Shown here: positions 42,421 to 53,146 of the stretch, piece by piece
Position numbering within the stretch: the stretch's first letter is position 1
Layout: each line of letters starts with the position of its first letter
NCBI RefSeq assembly: GCF_013035425.1
Contig: NZ_WQHX01000001.1
Location: 868,001 to 932,000, forward strand
Direction of reading: 5' to 3'
Origin: Ruegeria arenilitoris
GTDB lineage: Bacteria; Pseudomonadota; Alphaproteobacteria; Rhodobacterales; Rhodobacteraceae
DNA length: 64,000 nt
Position numbers and translations under genes: made by a program
Notes under the pieces: model-generated
Databases searched by the model: none
Seen by the model: only the letters and a program-made list of their open reading frames with translations
Told to the model about the DNA's origin: nothing

Positions 42421-43455
42421 ATGGCCGAGAAAAAGAAATTGCTGCGGGCGTTGGCGGGCAAGGTTCAGGATGTGCCTCCCATTTGGATGATGCGTCAAGC
42501 GGGCAGGTATCTGCCTGAATACCGAGCCACACGCGCCCAAGCGGGAGATTTCCTATCGCTGTGTTACAATCCGGAACTGGCGGCCGAGGTGACATTACAA
42601 CCTATCCGACGTTACGGGTTCGATGCAGCGATACTGTTCGCTGATATCCTTTTGGTGCCGCAGGCGCTGGGTGCTGACCTTTGGTTCGTTGCGGGCGAAG
42701 GACCGCGCTTGTCCACAATCTCACGGCAGGCAGAATTTGATTTACTCAATCCTGCAAGCGAAATTCACGATACCCTTTCACCAATCTACGAAACGGTTCG
42801 CATCCTTACGCGCGAACTTCCCCCGGAGACAACGCTGATAGGGTTCGCTGGCGCGCCTTGGACGGTCGCGACATACATGATTGCCGGACGCGGTACACCT
42901 GATCAAGGTCCTGCCCATGCACTGAGGCAGGAAAACACGGCTCTTTTTGAGGCTTTACTCGACAGGATCACCTTTGCCACCATCGAATATTTGTCAGCGC
43001 AGATCGACGCTGGCGTGGAAGTCGTTAAGATATTCGATAGCTGGGCTGGGTCTCTCAAAGGGGAAGCATTTCGGAAATATTCGGTCGAGCCTTGTCGGAT
43101 CATTACAAAAGCTATCAAAGAACGCTACCCGGGAATTCCCGTGATTGGATTTCCTCGCGAGGCGGGTGAGGGCTACGTGGGTTTTGCGCAAGCCACCGGT
43201 GTTGATTGCGTCGCCTTGGATAATTCCGTGTCGCCTGTTTGGGCCGCGAAACATGTTCAAGTAGACGGATGCGTTCAAGGAAATCTGGCTTCGTCACACA
43301 TGGTCACGGGCGGGCAGGCACTGGTCAATGAAACCCGCGCGATTGTCGAAGCTTTTTCCAATGGGCCGCATATTTTTAATCTCGGCCATGGGATTACGCC
43401 GGATGCCGACCCCGATAACGTGCAGCTGATGATCGACACGGTGCGCGGCAGGTAA
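42421..43455 (+). CDS. hemE: Uroporphyrinogen decarboxylase
   Basis: 344 residues. The ATG at 42421 fits the family N-terminus ([20 protein letters not shown]), and an in-frame ATG at 42409 close to AGGAGGA is an alternative. The signature [16 protein letters not shown] carries the substrate-binding arginines, and [16 protein letters not shown] and [13 protein letters not shown] follow. Later blocks are [14 protein letters not shown] and [16 protein letters not shown]. The enzyme removes four carboxyl groups from uroporphyrinogen III to give coproporphyrinogen III. Together with divergent hemC it makes a small haem locus. Confidence 0.95.
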   Translation: MAEKKKLLRALAGKVQDVPPIWMMRQAGRYLPEYRATRAQAGDFLSLCYNPELAAEVTLQPIRRYGFDAAILFADILLVPQALGADLWFVAGEGPRLSTISRQAEFDLLNPASEIHDTLSPIYETVRILTRELPPETTLIGFAGAPWTVATYMIAGRGTPDQGPAHALRQENTALFEALLDRITFATIEYLSAQIDAGVEVVKIFDSWAGSLKGEAFRKYSVEPCRIITKAIKERYPGIPVIGFPREAGEGYVGFAQATGVDCVALDNSVSPVWAAKHVQVDGCVQGNLASSHMVTGGQALVNETRAIVEAFSNGPHIFNLGHGITPDADPDNVQLMIDTVRGR

Positions 43456-43470
43456 ACCCGCTATACTACA

Positions 43471-44589
43471 TTAGACAGATTTATTGGTTCTCGCTGGGGG
43501 CTTGGTGTCAATGTCGAGATCGGCCAGAATCTCATTCGTGTGTTCGCCACGGGTGGGTATTGGCCCAGGTTGCCATTTATGCGTTGAAAACCTTGGCGCA
43601 GCAGCAGCCTGTAGTGCGCCATCGAGTGTTTGCCATGTTCCGCGGGCCCGGTTCATTTCGTGATGCCGTGCTTCTTGCGGACTTAGAACAGGAGCGACAC
43701 AGGCATCAGTGCCAGCAAACAGTTTTGCCCATTGATCGCGCGATTTAGTGGAAAAAAGTTCGGCCAAGCGTTCCGTCAACTCTGGCCAAAGTGCCGCGTC
43801 AAACTGGTTTTGAAACTTTGGGTCACCAGAAAGATCAAGCAGCTCCAAGAATTCCGCATAGAATTTTGGCTCGAGGCACTGGACTGAGATGTGCTTGCCA
43901 TCCGAGCAAGTATAACAACGGCTCCAATGTGGCCCGTCCAAAAGGCTATTACCACGTGTCTCTGATAAGCCGCCAACTTGGCCAAGGCTCATCAGCAAGT
44001 TCATCAAATGGGCAGAGCCGTCATATATGGCTGCGTCAACTACGGTGCCGCGACCGGTCTGCTGGGCATTCAACAGGGCAGCAAGAATCCCCGTAACCAG
44101 ATACATTGCACCTCCGCCTATGTCGCCAACAAGTGTTGCAGGGGTCTGAGGAACCGAGCCTGGGGCAGAGGCGTACCAAAGCGCGCCTGACAGGGCGATA
44201 TAGTTCAGGTCGTGGCCGGCGGTTTCCGAGTTTGGGCTGTCCTGACCCCAGCCTGTCATACGCCCGTAAACCAGTTTGGGGTTTTCGGCCAGGCATATTT
44301 CGGGCCCCAATCCTAACTTCTCCATTACGCCAGGTCTAAAACCTTCGATCAGCGCATCGGAAGAGGCGATGAGACGTCGGGCGATTTCAAGATCGCCCTG
44401 TTCCTTCAGGTTCAGTTCAACGGATCGTTTTCCCCGATCCAACAGAGACCGATCAGGTGTGGCGGGTGTCACAGGTCCACCCGCCCGGTGTATCGTGATC
44501 ACGTCCGCGCCAAGATCGGCTAACAGCATGGCAGCGAACGGGCCAGGTCCTAAACCTTCGATTTCGATAATGCGTAATCCATCCAGCAT
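43471..44589 (-). CDS. CaiB/BaiF-family CoA transferase (racemase-like)
   Basis: 372 residues from the ATG at 44589 with GGAGGGC upstream. It begins MLDGLRIIEIEGLGPGPFAA, the typical N-terminus of type III CoA transferases, and continues with LADLGADVITIHRAGG, NLKEQGDLEIARRLIASSDA and the active-site aspartate region VVDAAIYDGSAHLMNL. Alpha-methylacyl-CoA racemase is the closest functional relative by layout, and the real substrate may be a branched acyl-CoA. It is convergent with hemE (15 bases) and divergent from the ABC exporter genes. Confidence 0.85.
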   Translation of the reverse strand: MLDGLRIIEIEGLGPGPFAAMLLADLGADVITIHRAGGPVTPATPDRSLLDRGKRSVELNLKEQGDLEIARRLIASSDALIEGFRPGVMEKLGLGPEICLAENPKLVYGRMTGWGQDSPNSETAGHDLNYIALSGALWYASAPGSVPQTPATLVGDIGGGAMYLVTGILAALLNAQQTGRGTVVDAAIYDGSAHLMNLLMSLGQVGGLSETRGNSLLDGPHWSRCYTCSDGKHISVQCLEPKFYAEFLELLDLSGDPKFQNQFDAALWPELTERLAELFSTKSRDQWAKLFAGTDACVAPVLSPQEARHHEMNRARGTWQTLDGALQAAAAPRFSTHKWQPGPIPTRGEHTNEILADLDIDTKPPARTNKSV

Positions 44590-44743
44590 AGCTGCCCTCC
44601 TGCAAAGTAGGGTTTCGTTCCAAGACCCGGAAAGCAAGAGTACATTGAACAGTCTACAGCCTTTGCGAACAGTCATGTGTGCGATTTTGATCTGTTCGCC
44701 CATGATTTGTCGCGGTAATGTGCACAGCGGAACGAGGACGAAC

Positions 44744-45673
44744 ATGAATACGATTTTGTCGATCAAGGATCTGCGCAAATCATATGCGGGCGGTTTTGAG
44801 GCGTTGAAGGGCGTCTCACTGGACATAAAAGAAGGGGAAATACTGGCTCTATTGGGTCCAAATGGCGCCGGGAAAACGACTTTGATTTCAACAGTATGTG
44901 GTATTACGACGCCGACTTCGGGCGTTGTTACTGTTGGGGGGTACGATACTCAATCGGATTTCCGAGCAGCGCGTCAGATGATTGGATTAGTGCCGCAGGA
45001 CATCGCGCTCGAACCCTTCGAAAAGGTTTGGAACACGGTGCGTTTTTCACGCGGGTTGTTCGGTTATGGCAAAGATAACGCCAAGATTGAAGATATTCTG
45101 CGCAAACTGTCGCTATGGGACAAACGCCGTAGTTCAATGAAGGAACTGTCGGGCGGTATGAAACGGCGCGTCCTGATTGCCAAAGCCTTGGCGCATGAAC
45201 CTCGCGTGTTGTTTCTGGACGAACCCACCGCTGGCGTCGACGTAGAACTGCGAAAGGATATGTGGGCGATCGTGGCCGAATTGAAAGCGGCTGGTGTCAC
45301 CATCATATTGACGACGCACTACATCGAAGAGGCCGAAGCTATCGCCGATCGAATTGGCGTTATTGACAAGGGCGAGTTGCTTTTGGTGCAGGACAAAGAG
45401 ACGCTGATGTCTCAGATGGGAAAGAAGCAGATCGAGGTGACGCTGAACGAGCCCATCGACTCCATCCCGGACAGCCTGTCTGACCATCGGCTTTCGTTGA
45501 ACGGCTCTGGCGATGTTCTAGTGTTTACCTATGACACCAACGCCGAACGTACTGGCATCACAACCTTGCTGAACGACGTCGCGCAAGCAGGCCTTGTGTT
45601 GAGGGACGTGCAGACCCGTCAGTCGAGCCTCGAGGAGATATTTGTCAACCTGGTGTCCGGAGAACCCGAATGA
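44744..45673 (+). CDS. ABC-2 type exporter, ATPase subunit
   Basis: 309 residues from the ATG at 44744 after GAGGAC. Upstream in-frame codons overlap the divergent CoA-transferase gene. It carries Walker [15 protein letters not shown], the Q loop [14 protein letters not shown], signature [15 protein letters not shown] and Walker [17 protein letters not shown] followed by [15 protein letters not shown]. The C-terminal extension of about 90 residues is normal for the class. The stop overlaps the permease start, so the two form a simple exporter of NodI/NodJ type. The cargo is not known. Confidence 0.9.
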   Translation: MNTILSIKDLRKSYAGGFEALKGVSLDIKEGEILALLGPNGAGKTTLISTVCGITTPTSGVVTVGGYDTQSDFRAARQMIGLVPQDIALEPFEKVWNTVRFSRGLFGYGKDNAKIEDILRKLSLWDKRRSSMKELSGGMKRRVLIAKALAHEPRVLFLDEPTAGVDVELRKDMWAIVAELKAAGVTIILTTHYIEEAEAIADRIGVIDKGELLLVQDKETLMSQMGKKQIEVTLNEPIDSIPDSLSDHRLSLNGSGDVLVFTYDTNAERTGITTLLNDVAQAGLVLRDVQTRQSSLEEIFVNLVSGEPE

Positions 45674-46431
45674 ACTGGTCTGCGATTGCCGCAATCTATC
45701 GATTTGAAATGGGAAGGTTCTTTCGCACCTTGGCGCAAAGTTTTCTGTCGCCTGTTATTTCTACAACTCTCTATTTTGTTGTTTTCGGAACCGCCATTGG
45801 CAGCCGGATTCAAGAGGTCGAAGGCGTGCCATATGGTGCGTTTATTGTTCCCGGGCTGATAATATTGTCGGTTGTAATGCTGGCAATTTCGAATGCTTCA
45901 TTCGCGATTTATTTCCCGAAGTTTCTGGGTACGATCTATGAACTGCTCTCGGCACCTGTAAATTTCATCGAAATCGTGATCGGCTATGTTGGGGCTGCGG
46001 CCACCAAGTCCCTATTTGTGGGCTTGGTGATTTTGGTGACTGCTACATTTTTCGTGGACATTCGTATTGAACACCCGTTTGCGATGGCAGCGTTTCTGAT
46101 TTTGACGTGTTTAAGCTTTTCGTTACTGGGCTTTATTATCGGTATTTGGGCCAGCAATTTCGAACAGATGTCGCTGGTGCCGCAGCTTGTCGTCACGCCG
46201 CTGATTTTTCTGGGCGGCACATTTTATTCAATCTCAATGCTGCCGCCCATTTGGCAGACCATTACATTGTTCAATCCAGTGGTTTATCTGATCTCAGGCT
46301 TTCGCTGGTCATTCTACGGGTTGGCGGATGTGCCGATCGCTTTCAGTTTGCTAGCCATCCTGGCCTTTACCTGTGGGTGCCTTGCAATAGTTGGCTGGAT
46401 CTTCAAAACTGGCTGGCGCATCCGCAGTTAG
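45670..46431 (+). CDS. ABC-2 type exporter, membrane subunit
   Basis: 253 residues with six membrane segments and the ABC-2 permease plan: [20 protein letters not shown] at the N-terminus, then [40 protein letters not shown], and the conserved [20 protein letters not shown] and [20 protein letters not shown] in the second half. The start overlaps the ATPase stop by four bases. Homologues move drugs, lipids or polysaccharide parts outward. No neighbour narrows the choice. Confidence 0.9.
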   Translation: MNWSAIAAIYRFEMGRFFRTLAQSFLSPVISTTLYFVVFGTAIGSRIQEVEGVPYGAFIVPGLIILSVVMLAISNASFAIYFPKFLGTIYELLSAPVNFIEIVIGYVGAAATKSLFVGLVILVTATFFVDIRIEHPFAMAAFLILTCLSFSLLGFIIGIWASNFEQMSLVPQLVVTPLIFLGGTFYSISMLPPIWQTITLFNPVVYLISGFRWSFYGLADVPIAFSLLAILAFTCGCLAIVGWIFKTGWRIRS

Positions 46432-46535
46432 GGCGTTGCATTTTTGCCCATCGGATGTGTTAAATTGGTTTTCGTCGTGGATATGGCCCTCAGGTTCCCT
46501 TGTTTAAGCGTGAGGCGCACTCTACATCGGCACCC

Positions 46536-47333
46536 ATGAAGTTCAGCCTGCCTTTTCTAAAAAAGTCCCCCCTTGTGGCCGTGATCCGTTTGTCCGGAGC
46601 TATTGGCATGGCCGGTCGTGCGTCTCTGAGCGACACGACGCTGGCCCCAATTCTGGAAAAAGCATTCCGCAAGGGTAAACCAGTCGCAGTTGCGCTCGAA
46701 ATCAATTCTCCCGGAGGGTCTCCGGTTCAAAGTTCACTGATTGGAGCGCGGATCAGGCGTCTGTCAGACGAGCTGGAAATTCCAGTGTTTGCATTTGTCG
46801 AAGACGTGGCGGCGTCAGGTGGTTATTGGTTGGCAGCATCGGCTGACGAAATCTGGGCCGATGACTGCTCTGTCATTGGTTCAATAGGAGTTATTTCTGC
46901 GGGCTTTGGTGCCCATGTATTCTTGGCGCGGCAGGGGGTAGAACGCAGGGTTCATACTGCCGGTCAGTCAAAATCGATGTTGGACCCATTCGCCCCGGAA
47001 AAGAAAGAAGATGTCGAACGGCTAAAAACTTTGCTCGGCGATATCCACGAAAACTTTATCGCGCACGTAAAAACACGTCGTGGAGACAAGCTGGATGGAA
47101 AAGCCGATTTGTTTAACGGTGAGATTTGGCTGGCTCGCAGGGCGCAGGAACTGGGCCTGATTGACGGGGTTGCCCATCTGAAGCCGAAAATGCAGGAACG
47201 CTATGGAGAAAAAGTAAAATTCCGCCGCTACGGCCTGCGCAAGCAGATCTGGTCGCGCATTGGTGCTACTTTGACCCAGGACGCAATTGCCAGCCTTGAG
47301 GAGCGCGCAGCCTATGCGCGTTTCGGGTTGTAA
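46536..47333 (+). CDS. S49-family serine peptidase (SppA/SohB-like)
   Basis: 265 residues from the ATG at 46536 (MKFSLPFLKKSPLVAVIRLS), which matches the usual start of this small form. A TTG at 46500 would add 12 residues. The core holds VALEINSPGGSPVQSSLIGA, the nucleophile serine in AFVEDVAASGGYWLAASADE, then GSIGVISAGFGAHVFLARQG and the AGQSKSMLDPF block that carries the catalytic lysine. Such peptidases cut signal-peptide remnants or membrane proteins. This short form lacks a clear signal peptide and may be cytoplasmic or peripherally bound. It is followed at once by a zinc-ribbon gene. Confidence 0.85.
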   Translation: MKFSLPFLKKSPLVAVIRLSGAIGMAGRASLSDTTLAPILEKAFRKGKPVAVALEINSPGGSPVQSSLIGARIRRLSDELEIPVFAFVEDVAASGGYWLAASADEIWADDCSVIGSIGVISAGFGAHVFLARQGVERRVHTAGQSKSMLDPFAPEKKEDVERLKTLLGDIHENFIAHVKTRRGDKLDGKADLFNGEIWLARRAQELGLIDGVAHLKPKMQERYGEKVKFRRYGLRKQIWSRIGATLTQDAIASLEERAAYARFGL

Positions 47334-47334
47334 C

Positions 47335-47505
47335 GTGATCATCAAGGCCGTAACCCTTTTCCTGATTGCTATGGGGGTACTGGCGATGTTCGGCAAGCTT
47401 CGCTTTCCCGGACAACGCCGCCTGAAATCCGCTAAATGTCCGCGCTGCGGCCGTTTTCGAATAGGTAAAGGCCCTTGCGCCTGTGAAAAAGGAGGCCGCG
47501 GATGA
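47335..47505 (+). CDS. Small membrane-anchored zinc-ribbon protein
   Basis: 56 residues from a GTG at 47335, one base after the peptidase stop. A membrane segment (IIKAVTLFLIAMGVLAMFG) is followed by a basic linker and a CxxC...CxC metal site (AKCPRCGRFRIGKGPCACEK). The plan recurs in Rhodobacterales as a conserved hypothetical protein beside the S49 peptidase. It ends in the start codon of the antiporter gene (ATGA), so all three genes are coupled. The function is unknown. Confidence 0.7.
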   Translation: MIIKAVTLFLIAMGVLAMFGKLRFPGQRRLKSAKCPRCGRFRIGKGPCACEKGGRG

Positions 47506-48452
47506 CGGCGTGGCTGCTTTCCGGCCTGGGGTTGCTTATCCTTTTACTGGCCGGAGACGCGCTGGTGCGCGGCGCGGTAAACCTCAGCCTAAGGTTAGGT
47601 GTACCCGCGCTTATTGTAAGTTTGACTATTGTGGCCTTTGGCACGTCGGCACCTGAACTATTGATTGCCATCAGTGCTGTTCAAGAAAATGCTCCGGGGA
47701 TCGCGCTGGGTAACGTGGTCGGTTCGAACACGGCAAATATACTTTTGGTTTTGGGCGTTCCGGCCATGCTGGCCACTCTTCACACCAGCGAATGTGACAG
47801 TCGCAAGAACTATGTATTCATGTTGATTGCATCGGTTCTGTTCATCGCCTTGGCATTTCTTGGTGTCTTTACATTGCTCAGCGGGGCAATCCTGCTTGCT
47901 GCCTTGGCGTTGGTTCTTGCAAACGCTTTTCGTGAAGCGCACGCGCACCGCAGTGCTTGTGCTGCTGGAGAAGAATTGGAAGGGTTGGAAGAGGCCGACC
48001 CGGATATGCCTTACTGGAAACTGTCGATCTACCTGATCCTCGGGTTGATCGGACTACCGATGGGTGCCCATCTGCTGGTGGAAAACGCAACCGTCATAGC
48101 TCTCACGTACGGTGTGAGCGAAACTGTGATTGGTTTGACACTGGTCGCAGTTGGAACATCGTTGCCGGAACTTGCGACCACTGTGATGGCTGCTTTGCGC
48201 AGGCAGGCGGACGTGGCGTTGGGCAATGTGATCGGTTCGAACATGTTCAATCTATTGGCCATTATCGGCATTGCCACTTTGTTCGGTCGCATCCCTGTAG
48301 ACCCAGAATTTTTGCAGTTCGATCTTTGGGTGATGTTGGGTGCGTCGCTGTTGCTGGTACCATTCGTGTTCTTCAAAAAGGACATTACCCGCGTGTGGGG
48401 CATGGTATTGACGATGTTATATTTGGTGTATGTCGTCATTCTTCTGGCGTGA
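47502..48452 (+). CDS. Calcium/sodium antiporter (CaCA family, YrbG-like)
   Basis: 316 residues with about ten membrane segments. The two alpha repeats are visible: VSLTIVAFGTSAPELLIAIS with GIALGNVVGSNTANILLVLG in the first half, and VIGLTLVAVGTSLPELATTV with ADVALGNVIGSNMFNLLAII in the second. The middle loop is acidic (GEELEGLEEADPDMP). It exchanges Ca2+ for Na+ or H+ at the inner membrane. The start overlaps the zinc-ribbon stop. Confidence 0.9.
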   Translation: MTAWLLSGLGLLILLLAGDALVRGAVNLSLRLGVPALIVSLTIVAFGTSAPELLIAISAVQENAPGIALGNVVGSNTANILLVLGVPAMLATLHTSECDSRKNYVFMLIASVLFIALAFLGVFTLLSGAILLAALALVLANAFREAHAHRSACAAGEELEGLEEADPDMPYWKLSIYLILGLIGLPMGAHLLVENATVIALTYGVSETVIGLTLVAVGTSLPELATTVMAALRRQADVALGNVIGSNMFNLLAIIGIATLFGRIPVDPEFLQFDLWVMLGASLLLVPFVFFKKDITRVWGMVLTMLYLVYVVILLA

Positions 48453-48472
48453 TCTGACCTAGGGAGGCCACG

Positions 48473-49252
48473 ATGCCCAAAGCTTTGGTAACTGGTGCTG
48501 GGCGGCGATTGGGTCGTTCTATGGCGATTTATCTTGCAGAACGCGGTCATGACGTTGCAATCCACTACGCTTCTTCGCGCGAGGCGGCAGAGGATACCGC
48601 CGACAAGATCAAAGCGCTTGGTCGGTCCGCGATCGCATTGAAGGCCGACTTGTTGGATGAAAATCAAGTCCATTCACTGTTGCCCCGTGCCGCGGAGGCG
48701 CTGGGTGGTCCGGTAACCTGCCTGGTGAACAACGCGTCGATTTTTGAATACGACAATATTCAAACCGCAACACGCCGCAGTTGGGATCGCCATATCGACA
48801 GCAACCTAAGAGCTCCATTCGTTTTAACACAGTCTATGGCCGAACAGGGACTTGAACCGATTGTTGACAACGAGGGAGAGCCAGTCGCAACGGGCTTGAT
48901 CGTAAACATGGTCGACATGCGGGTACGAAAACTGACACCAGAATTCATGACGTACACTATCGCCAAAATGGGGTTGTGGGCTTTGACGCGCACGACCGCT
49001 CAGGCACTCACACCTGCGATCCGCGTAAATGCGATCGGCCCTGGCCCGACTTTACAAGGCCACCGTCAAAGCGAAGCCCACTTCAAGGCCCAGAGAAAAA
49101 ATACGGTTTTGGAACGGGGCGCAAACCCTTCAGATATTACCGCGGCACTGGGGTATTTTTTGGACGCTCATGCGGTCACCGGGCAGTTGTTATGCGTCGA
49201 TGGCGGTCAACACCTCGTTTGGCAGACGCCGGATGTTCTTGGCGTGGAATAG
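48473..49252 (+). CDS. SDR-family oxidoreductase, pteridine reductase-like
   Basis: 259 residues with the short-chain dehydrogenase fold. The cofactor motif is ALVTGAGRRLGRSMAIYL, where the TGAxRRLG form is usual in the FolM/pteridine reductase branch. NNASIF (strand 4), VNMVDMRVRKLTPEFMTY and TIAKMGLWALTRTTA follow, with Tyr and Lys of the active site in YTIAK. The usual active-site Ser appears replaced by Asp in VDM, as in other pteridine reductase-like SDRs. It starts 20 bases after the antiporter stop with AGGGAGG before it and could recycle dihydropterins. Confidence 0.85.
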   Translation: MPKALVTGAGRRLGRSMAIYLAERGHDVAIHYASSREAAEDTADKIKALGRSAIALKADLLDENQVHSLLPRAAEALGGPVTCLVNNASIFEYDNIQTATRRSWDRHIDSNLRAPFVLTQSMAEQGLEPIVDNEGEPVATGLIVNMVDMRVRKLTPEFMTYTIAKMGLWALTRTTAQALTPAIRVNAIGPGPTLQGHRQSEAHFKAQRKNTVLERGANPSDITAALGYFLDAHAVTGQLLCVDGGQHLVWQTPDVLGVE

Positions 49253-49536
49253 ACATATTCGCTTCAAGTTTTGCACCGCTCGCAGCTTTGTTACACTTGC
49301 GTTACAAAAATGTCTTTTTTTTCATACACTTGTTTTACACATAAAAAAATACTCAATAATTTCAAATAGTTAAAATAGTGCCCAATTTTTAGGCAGTTCA
49401 GCGAAAGGACAGTAATTTAAGGGGATTTCGACAAACCCAAAAACTTATCTGCGTAGTTATCCACAGAAACCGTGGATTTGTTTTCTCTTGATCTAAGGCG
49501 CACAAGATTGCAGCCATTGCCAGAGAATCATATCTC
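49253..49536. other. AT-rich upstream region of uvrC with two DnaA-box-like sites
   Basis: No gene was seen. It contains a perfect DnaA box TTATCCACA (49457-49465) and a looser TTTTACACA (49333-49341), in AT-rich DNA. This is probably the uvrC control region. Two boxes are too few to call an origin. Confidence 0.5.
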
Positions 49537-51417
49537 ATGACTATGACGTCCCAGAACGAATCGACTTCGGAAACTCAGCCATCAGGTTATGCCTGCATCC
49601 ATAGATATGTGAAAACGCTGGACAGTTCGCCTGGCGTCTATCGCATGTTGGATAGCGAGAGCAGAGTCCTTTATGTAGGCAAGGCCCGAAACCTGAAAGC
49701 GCGGGTATCCAATTACGCTCGTCCCGGTCATTCTGGTCGGATCGAGAGGATGATCGCCGCTACAGCCTCGATGATGTTCTTGACTACCCGAACTGAAACC
49801 GAAGCTCTGTTGCTTGAGCAGAACCTGATCAAGCAACTAAAGCCAAAGTACAACGTGCTGCTACGTGATGACAAAAGCTTTCCAAATATTCTGGTGGCCA
49901 AGGATCATTCTTTTCCTCAGATAAAAAAGCATCGGGGTGCAAAGAAAGAAAAGGGCGCTTACTTTGGCCCCTTCGCCAGTGCAGGTGCTGTGAACCGGAC
50001 CCTCAATCAGCTTCAAAAGGCATTTCTGCTGCGAAACTGTTCGGATTCGATGTTCGACAGTCGTACGCGGCCCTGTCTTCTCTATCAGATCAAGAGGTGC
50101 TCGGGACCATGTGTCGGGTTGATCTCGGACAAAGAATACCGCGAAAGTGTCAAAGATGCAGAGCGGTTCTTGTCTGGGCGATCTACTAATGTTCAGGAAG
50201 AGCTGGCCGAACAGATGATGGCGGCGTCCGAGGCGATGGAATTTGAGCGTGCTGCCAGTCTTCGGGATCGAATTCGGGCTTTAACGCAAGTTCAAACCAG
50301 CCAAGGAATCAATCCGCGCGGTGTTACCGAGGCGGATGTAATCGGACTGTTCATGGACAGCGGACAGGCCTGTGTACAAGTTTTCTTCATCCGGGCCAAC
50401 CAGAACTGGGGCAACCGAGATTTTTATCCGCGTGTCGGGCCAGATGTTTCTGCGGCAGAGGTCATGGAAGCGTTTCTGGGGCAATTCTACGACAATAAGG
50501 AACCACCGCGTCAGTTGATCTTGTCTGATGCAATCGAAAACGCAGACCTGATGCAGGAAGCATTGTCTGAAAAAGCTGGCCGCAGGGTCGAGATTTTAGT
50601 GCCACAGCGTGGAGAAAAACAAGAACTGGTCGCTGGAGCCTTGCGAAATGCGCGCGAATCTTTGGCCCGCCGCATGTCGGAAACTGCCACGCAAGCCAAG
50701 CTGTTGCGCGGCTTGGCCGAGGCATTCGATCTAGACAACCTTCCTGAACGGATAGAGGTGTACGACAACTCGCATATCCAGGGCACCAATGCGGTGGGCG
50801 GTATGATTGTGGCCGGCCCTGAGGGCTTTATTAAAAACTCTTATCGCAAGTTCAATATCCGCGGTGACGACCTGACACCAGGCGACGACTTTGGAATGAT
50901 GAAAGAGGTTCTGACGCGCCGCTTTACACGCCTTCAGAAAGAAGATCCGGATCGAGACAAGGGTCATTGGCCGGACCTGTTGTTGATAGACGGAGGGGCA
51001 GGCCAGGTCAGTGCAGTGCATGAAATCATGGCGCAGCATGGGGTGGAAGACATCCCGATGATCGGTGTAGCCAAGGGTGTAGACCGGGATCACGGCAAGG
51101 AAGAGTTCCATCGATTTGGCCAGCGACCCTTTGCACTAAAACGAAACGATCCTGTTCTGTATTTTATTCAACGATTGCGGGATGAGGCCCACCGTTTTGC
51201 TATCGGAACACATCGCGCCAAGCGGTCAAAAGCCGTAGGTGCCACCCCGTTAGATGAAATACCCGGGGTTGGCGCCGCGCGAAAACGCGCGCTGCTGGCG
51301 CATTTTGGCAGCGCCAAAGCAGTCAGCCGCGCCAATCTGGCCGACTTAAGAGCAGTGGACGGAATTTCAGCAGGCCTTGCGCAAAAGGTCTATGACTTCT
51401 TTCATGAAAAAGGTTAG
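49537..51417 (+). CDS. uvrC: Excinuclease ABC subunit C
   Basis: 626 residues, the normal length. The GIY-YIG nuclease domain is at the N-terminus ([20 protein letters not shown], then [11 protein letters not shown]). A Cys-containing segment, [17 protein letters not shown], follows, then the UvrB-binding UVR motif ([15 protein letters not shown]). The RNase H-like second nuclease domain has [21 protein letters not shown] helix-hairpin-helix end reads [20 protein letters not shown]. UvrC makes both incisions in nucleotide excision repair. The 3' end overlaps the convergent DMT gene by four bases. Confidence 0.95.
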   Translation: MTMTSQNESTSETQPSGYACIHRYVKTLDSSPGVYRMLDSESRVLYVGKARNLKARVSNYARPGHSGRIERMIAATASMMFLTTRTETEALLLEQNLIKQLKPKYNVLLRDDKSFPNILVAKDHSFPQIKKHRGAKKEKGAYFGPFASAGAVNRTLNQLQKAFLLRNCSDSMFDSRTRPCLLYQIKRCSGPCVGLISDKEYRESVKDAERFLSGRSTNVQEELAEQMMAASEAMEFERAASLRDRIRALTQVQTSQGINPRGVTEADVIGLFMDSGQACVQVFFIRANQNWGNRDFYPRVGPDVSAAEVMEAFLGQFYDNKEPPRQLILSDAIENADLMQEALSEKAGRRVEILVPQRGEKQELVAGALRNARESLARRMSETATQAKLLRGLAEAFDLDNLPERIEVYDNSHIQGTNAVGGMIVAGPEGFIKNSYRKFNIRGDDLTPGDDFGMMKEVLTRRFTRLQKEDPDRDKGHWPDLLLIDGGAGQVSAVHEIMAQHGVEDIPMIGVAKGVDRDHGKEEFHRFGQRPFALKRNDPVLYFIQRLRDEAHRFAIGTHRAKRSKAVGATPLDEIPGVGAARKRALLAHFGSAKAVSRANLADLRAVDGISAGLAQKVYDFFHEKG

Positions 51418-52298
51418 TGGTATCTGCCGCGCCAAAGGATGTAGAGACCCGAGGCTACGATCAGGGCGCTTCCGATCCACATAGTTTGATCCAATCGCTC
51501 GCCGAACAAAAACACGCCCAAACCGATACCGAACAGAAGGCGTGAGTATCGAAACGGTGTCACCGCCGACACTTCGCCGGTTCTCATTGCCTTCATCAGA
51601 GACGCATATGCCATTGTACCGAACATCACCGCGCCCGCTAAGTAAAAACCGGAATCAGAGGAAAGAGGTTCTGCAGGAACGCCTTCCACAAAGCGATAGA
51701 AAAACCCGGCGACAATGACGCTGAGAAAACCGTAAAATCCCAACAAATCGGTTCCCAGTTGCGCAGGCGCCGCGCGGCTGGCCAGATCTCGACCGGCCAA
51801 ACCCAGCATTCCGAAAACTGCCAACAGCGATAGAATTGAGAAGCTGTCACCGGTTGGTTGGATGACAACAATTACGCCGGCCATGCCGACAAAGATCGCG
51901 CTCCATCGGCGCCAACCGACTGTTTCGCAAAAAATCAGAGCGGCCCCTGCGACGACGACTAATGGTGCGGCTTGTAGTATCACAGTAGCCGAAGACAACG
52001 GCGTCAAGGCGACGGCCAGAACATAGAACAACCGACCGAGAACCTCAAAAAACGCTCGGATGAGCATCGGGCGGGAAAGAACATCCCTTTGAAACAGTCG
52101 CGAACCTCGCAGCGTCGATATTGCGCCGAATACAGCAGATCCACCCAACCCGAAATAGACCAGAACTTGCCAAACAGGCAGTGACTTGGACATTCCTTTG
52201 AGGAAAGCATCTTCAATGGCGAACCCGGCCATCGCTGTAATCATCCAAATACTGCTAATCAGGTTCGATCGGGAATTAGTTAGAACTTGAGCTGTCAT
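51414..52298 (-). CDS. DMT-superfamily (EamA) transporter
   Basis: 294 residues with ten membrane segments in two EamA repeats. The first begins [20 protein letters not shown] and the second about residue 150 ([20 protein letters not shown]). Near the end of the second repeat is [20 protein letters not shown] followed by [20 protein letters not shown]. The ATG at 52298 is preferred over a TTG 15 codons upstream, although no clear ribosome site is present. The substrate is unknown. The family exports metabolites such as amino acids, or riboflavin. Confidence 0.85.
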   Translation of the reverse strand: MTAQVLTNSRSNLISSIWMITAMAGFAIEDAFLKGMSKSLPVWQVLVYFGLGGSAVFGAISTLRGSRLFQRDVLSRPMLIRAFFEVLGRLFYVLAVALTPLSSATVILQAAPLVVVAGAALIFCETVGWRRWSAIFVGMAGVIVVIQPTGDSFSILSLLAVFGMLGLAGRDLASRAAPAQLGTDLLGFYGFLSVIVAGFFYRFVEGVPAEPLSSDSGFYLAGAVMFGTMAYASLMKAMRTGEVSAVTPFRYSRLLFGIGLGVFLFGERLDQTMWIGSALIVASGLYILWRGRYH

Positions 52299-52474
52299 CT
52301 TGGATGCTTCATTGGCCTGATTCACGCGGCAATCTGACGCCAATCGTGGCGGAGGCCAAGTCCAATTTCGAGCGCACCTGACAGCTGCGGCGCTTTGACC
52401 AAGCCCATGTGATCGGTATAGTTTTTTGCTGCACCGTCTTTTCTGTCCGGAACCGGCGATGTAGGCTCCGCTGC

Positions 52475-53143
52475 ATGAAATGGAACTTACCCAATATCCT
52501 TACGATACTGCGCCTGCTTGCCGCGCCAGGCCTGGCGGTGATGTTTCTGTACTTCACTCGCCCCTATGCGGACTGGTTTGCGCTAATCCTGTTTTTGTCA
52601 GCTGCAATCACCGACTGGTTTGATGGATATCTGGCCCGCGCTTGGAAACAAGAGACCAAGATTGGTGCTATGTTGGACCCTATCGCCGATAAGGCGATGG
52701 TTGTAATTGCGCTTATGATCCTAGTGGGCTATTCAACTGAACATTGGACACCTTGGCTGGTTCTTCCAGCAACTGTGATCTTATTCCGAGAAGTTTTTGT
52801 TTCTGGCCTGCGCGAGTATTTGGGAAACGTGGCCGGAACATTGAAAGTCACGAAACTGGCAAAATGGAAAACAACCGCGCAGATGGTTGCCATCGCAATA
52901 ATGTTCTCACAGGGTATTTTTGAACACTATGCAGTGATGGCGACCTACGGCATGGATGCTGATTTGGTCGAACAAGTTATCGCCGGACAAGTTGAGGATG
53001 TGAACAATTTACGCTGGCACCTCAGTGGAATGTACTGGTCCGGACAGGTCGGGCTGTGGCTGTTGTGGATTGCCGCTGCGCTGACATTGATCACGGGTTA
53101 TGACTACCTACGTAAAGCCATGCCTCATCTGAAGGAGAGCTAG
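52475..53143 (+). CDS. pgsA: CDP-diacylglycerol-glycerol-3-phosphate 3-phosphatidyltransferase
   Basis: 222 residues from the ATG at 52475 (MKWNLPNILTILRLLAAPGL). An upstream in-frame ATG adds Cys/Arg-rich sequence that does not belong to the family. The catalytic CDP-alcohol phosphotransferase motif DG-x2-AR...G-x3-D-x3-D is clear in DWFDGYLARAWKQETKIGAM followed by LDPIADK. Membrane segments surround it. The enzyme makes phosphatidylglycerol phosphate in the inner membrane. The next gene, moaD, starts three bases after its stop. Confidence 0.95.
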   Translation: MKWNLPNILTILRLLAAPGLAVMFLYFTRPYADWFALILFLSAAITDWFDGYLARAWKQETKIGAMLDPIADKAMVVIALMILVGYSTEHWTPWLVLPATVILFREVFVSGLREYLGNVAGTLKVTKLAKWKTTAQMVAIAIMFSQGIFEHYAVMATYGMDADLVEQVIAGQVEDVNNLRWHLSGMYWSGQVGLWLLWIAAALTLITGYDYLRKAMPHLKES

Positions 53144-53146
53144 TGG

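Noticed and set aside
49253..49536. Chromosomal origin
   Set aside because: Only one perfect and one weak DnaA box are present, with no dnaA, parAB or gidA nearby.
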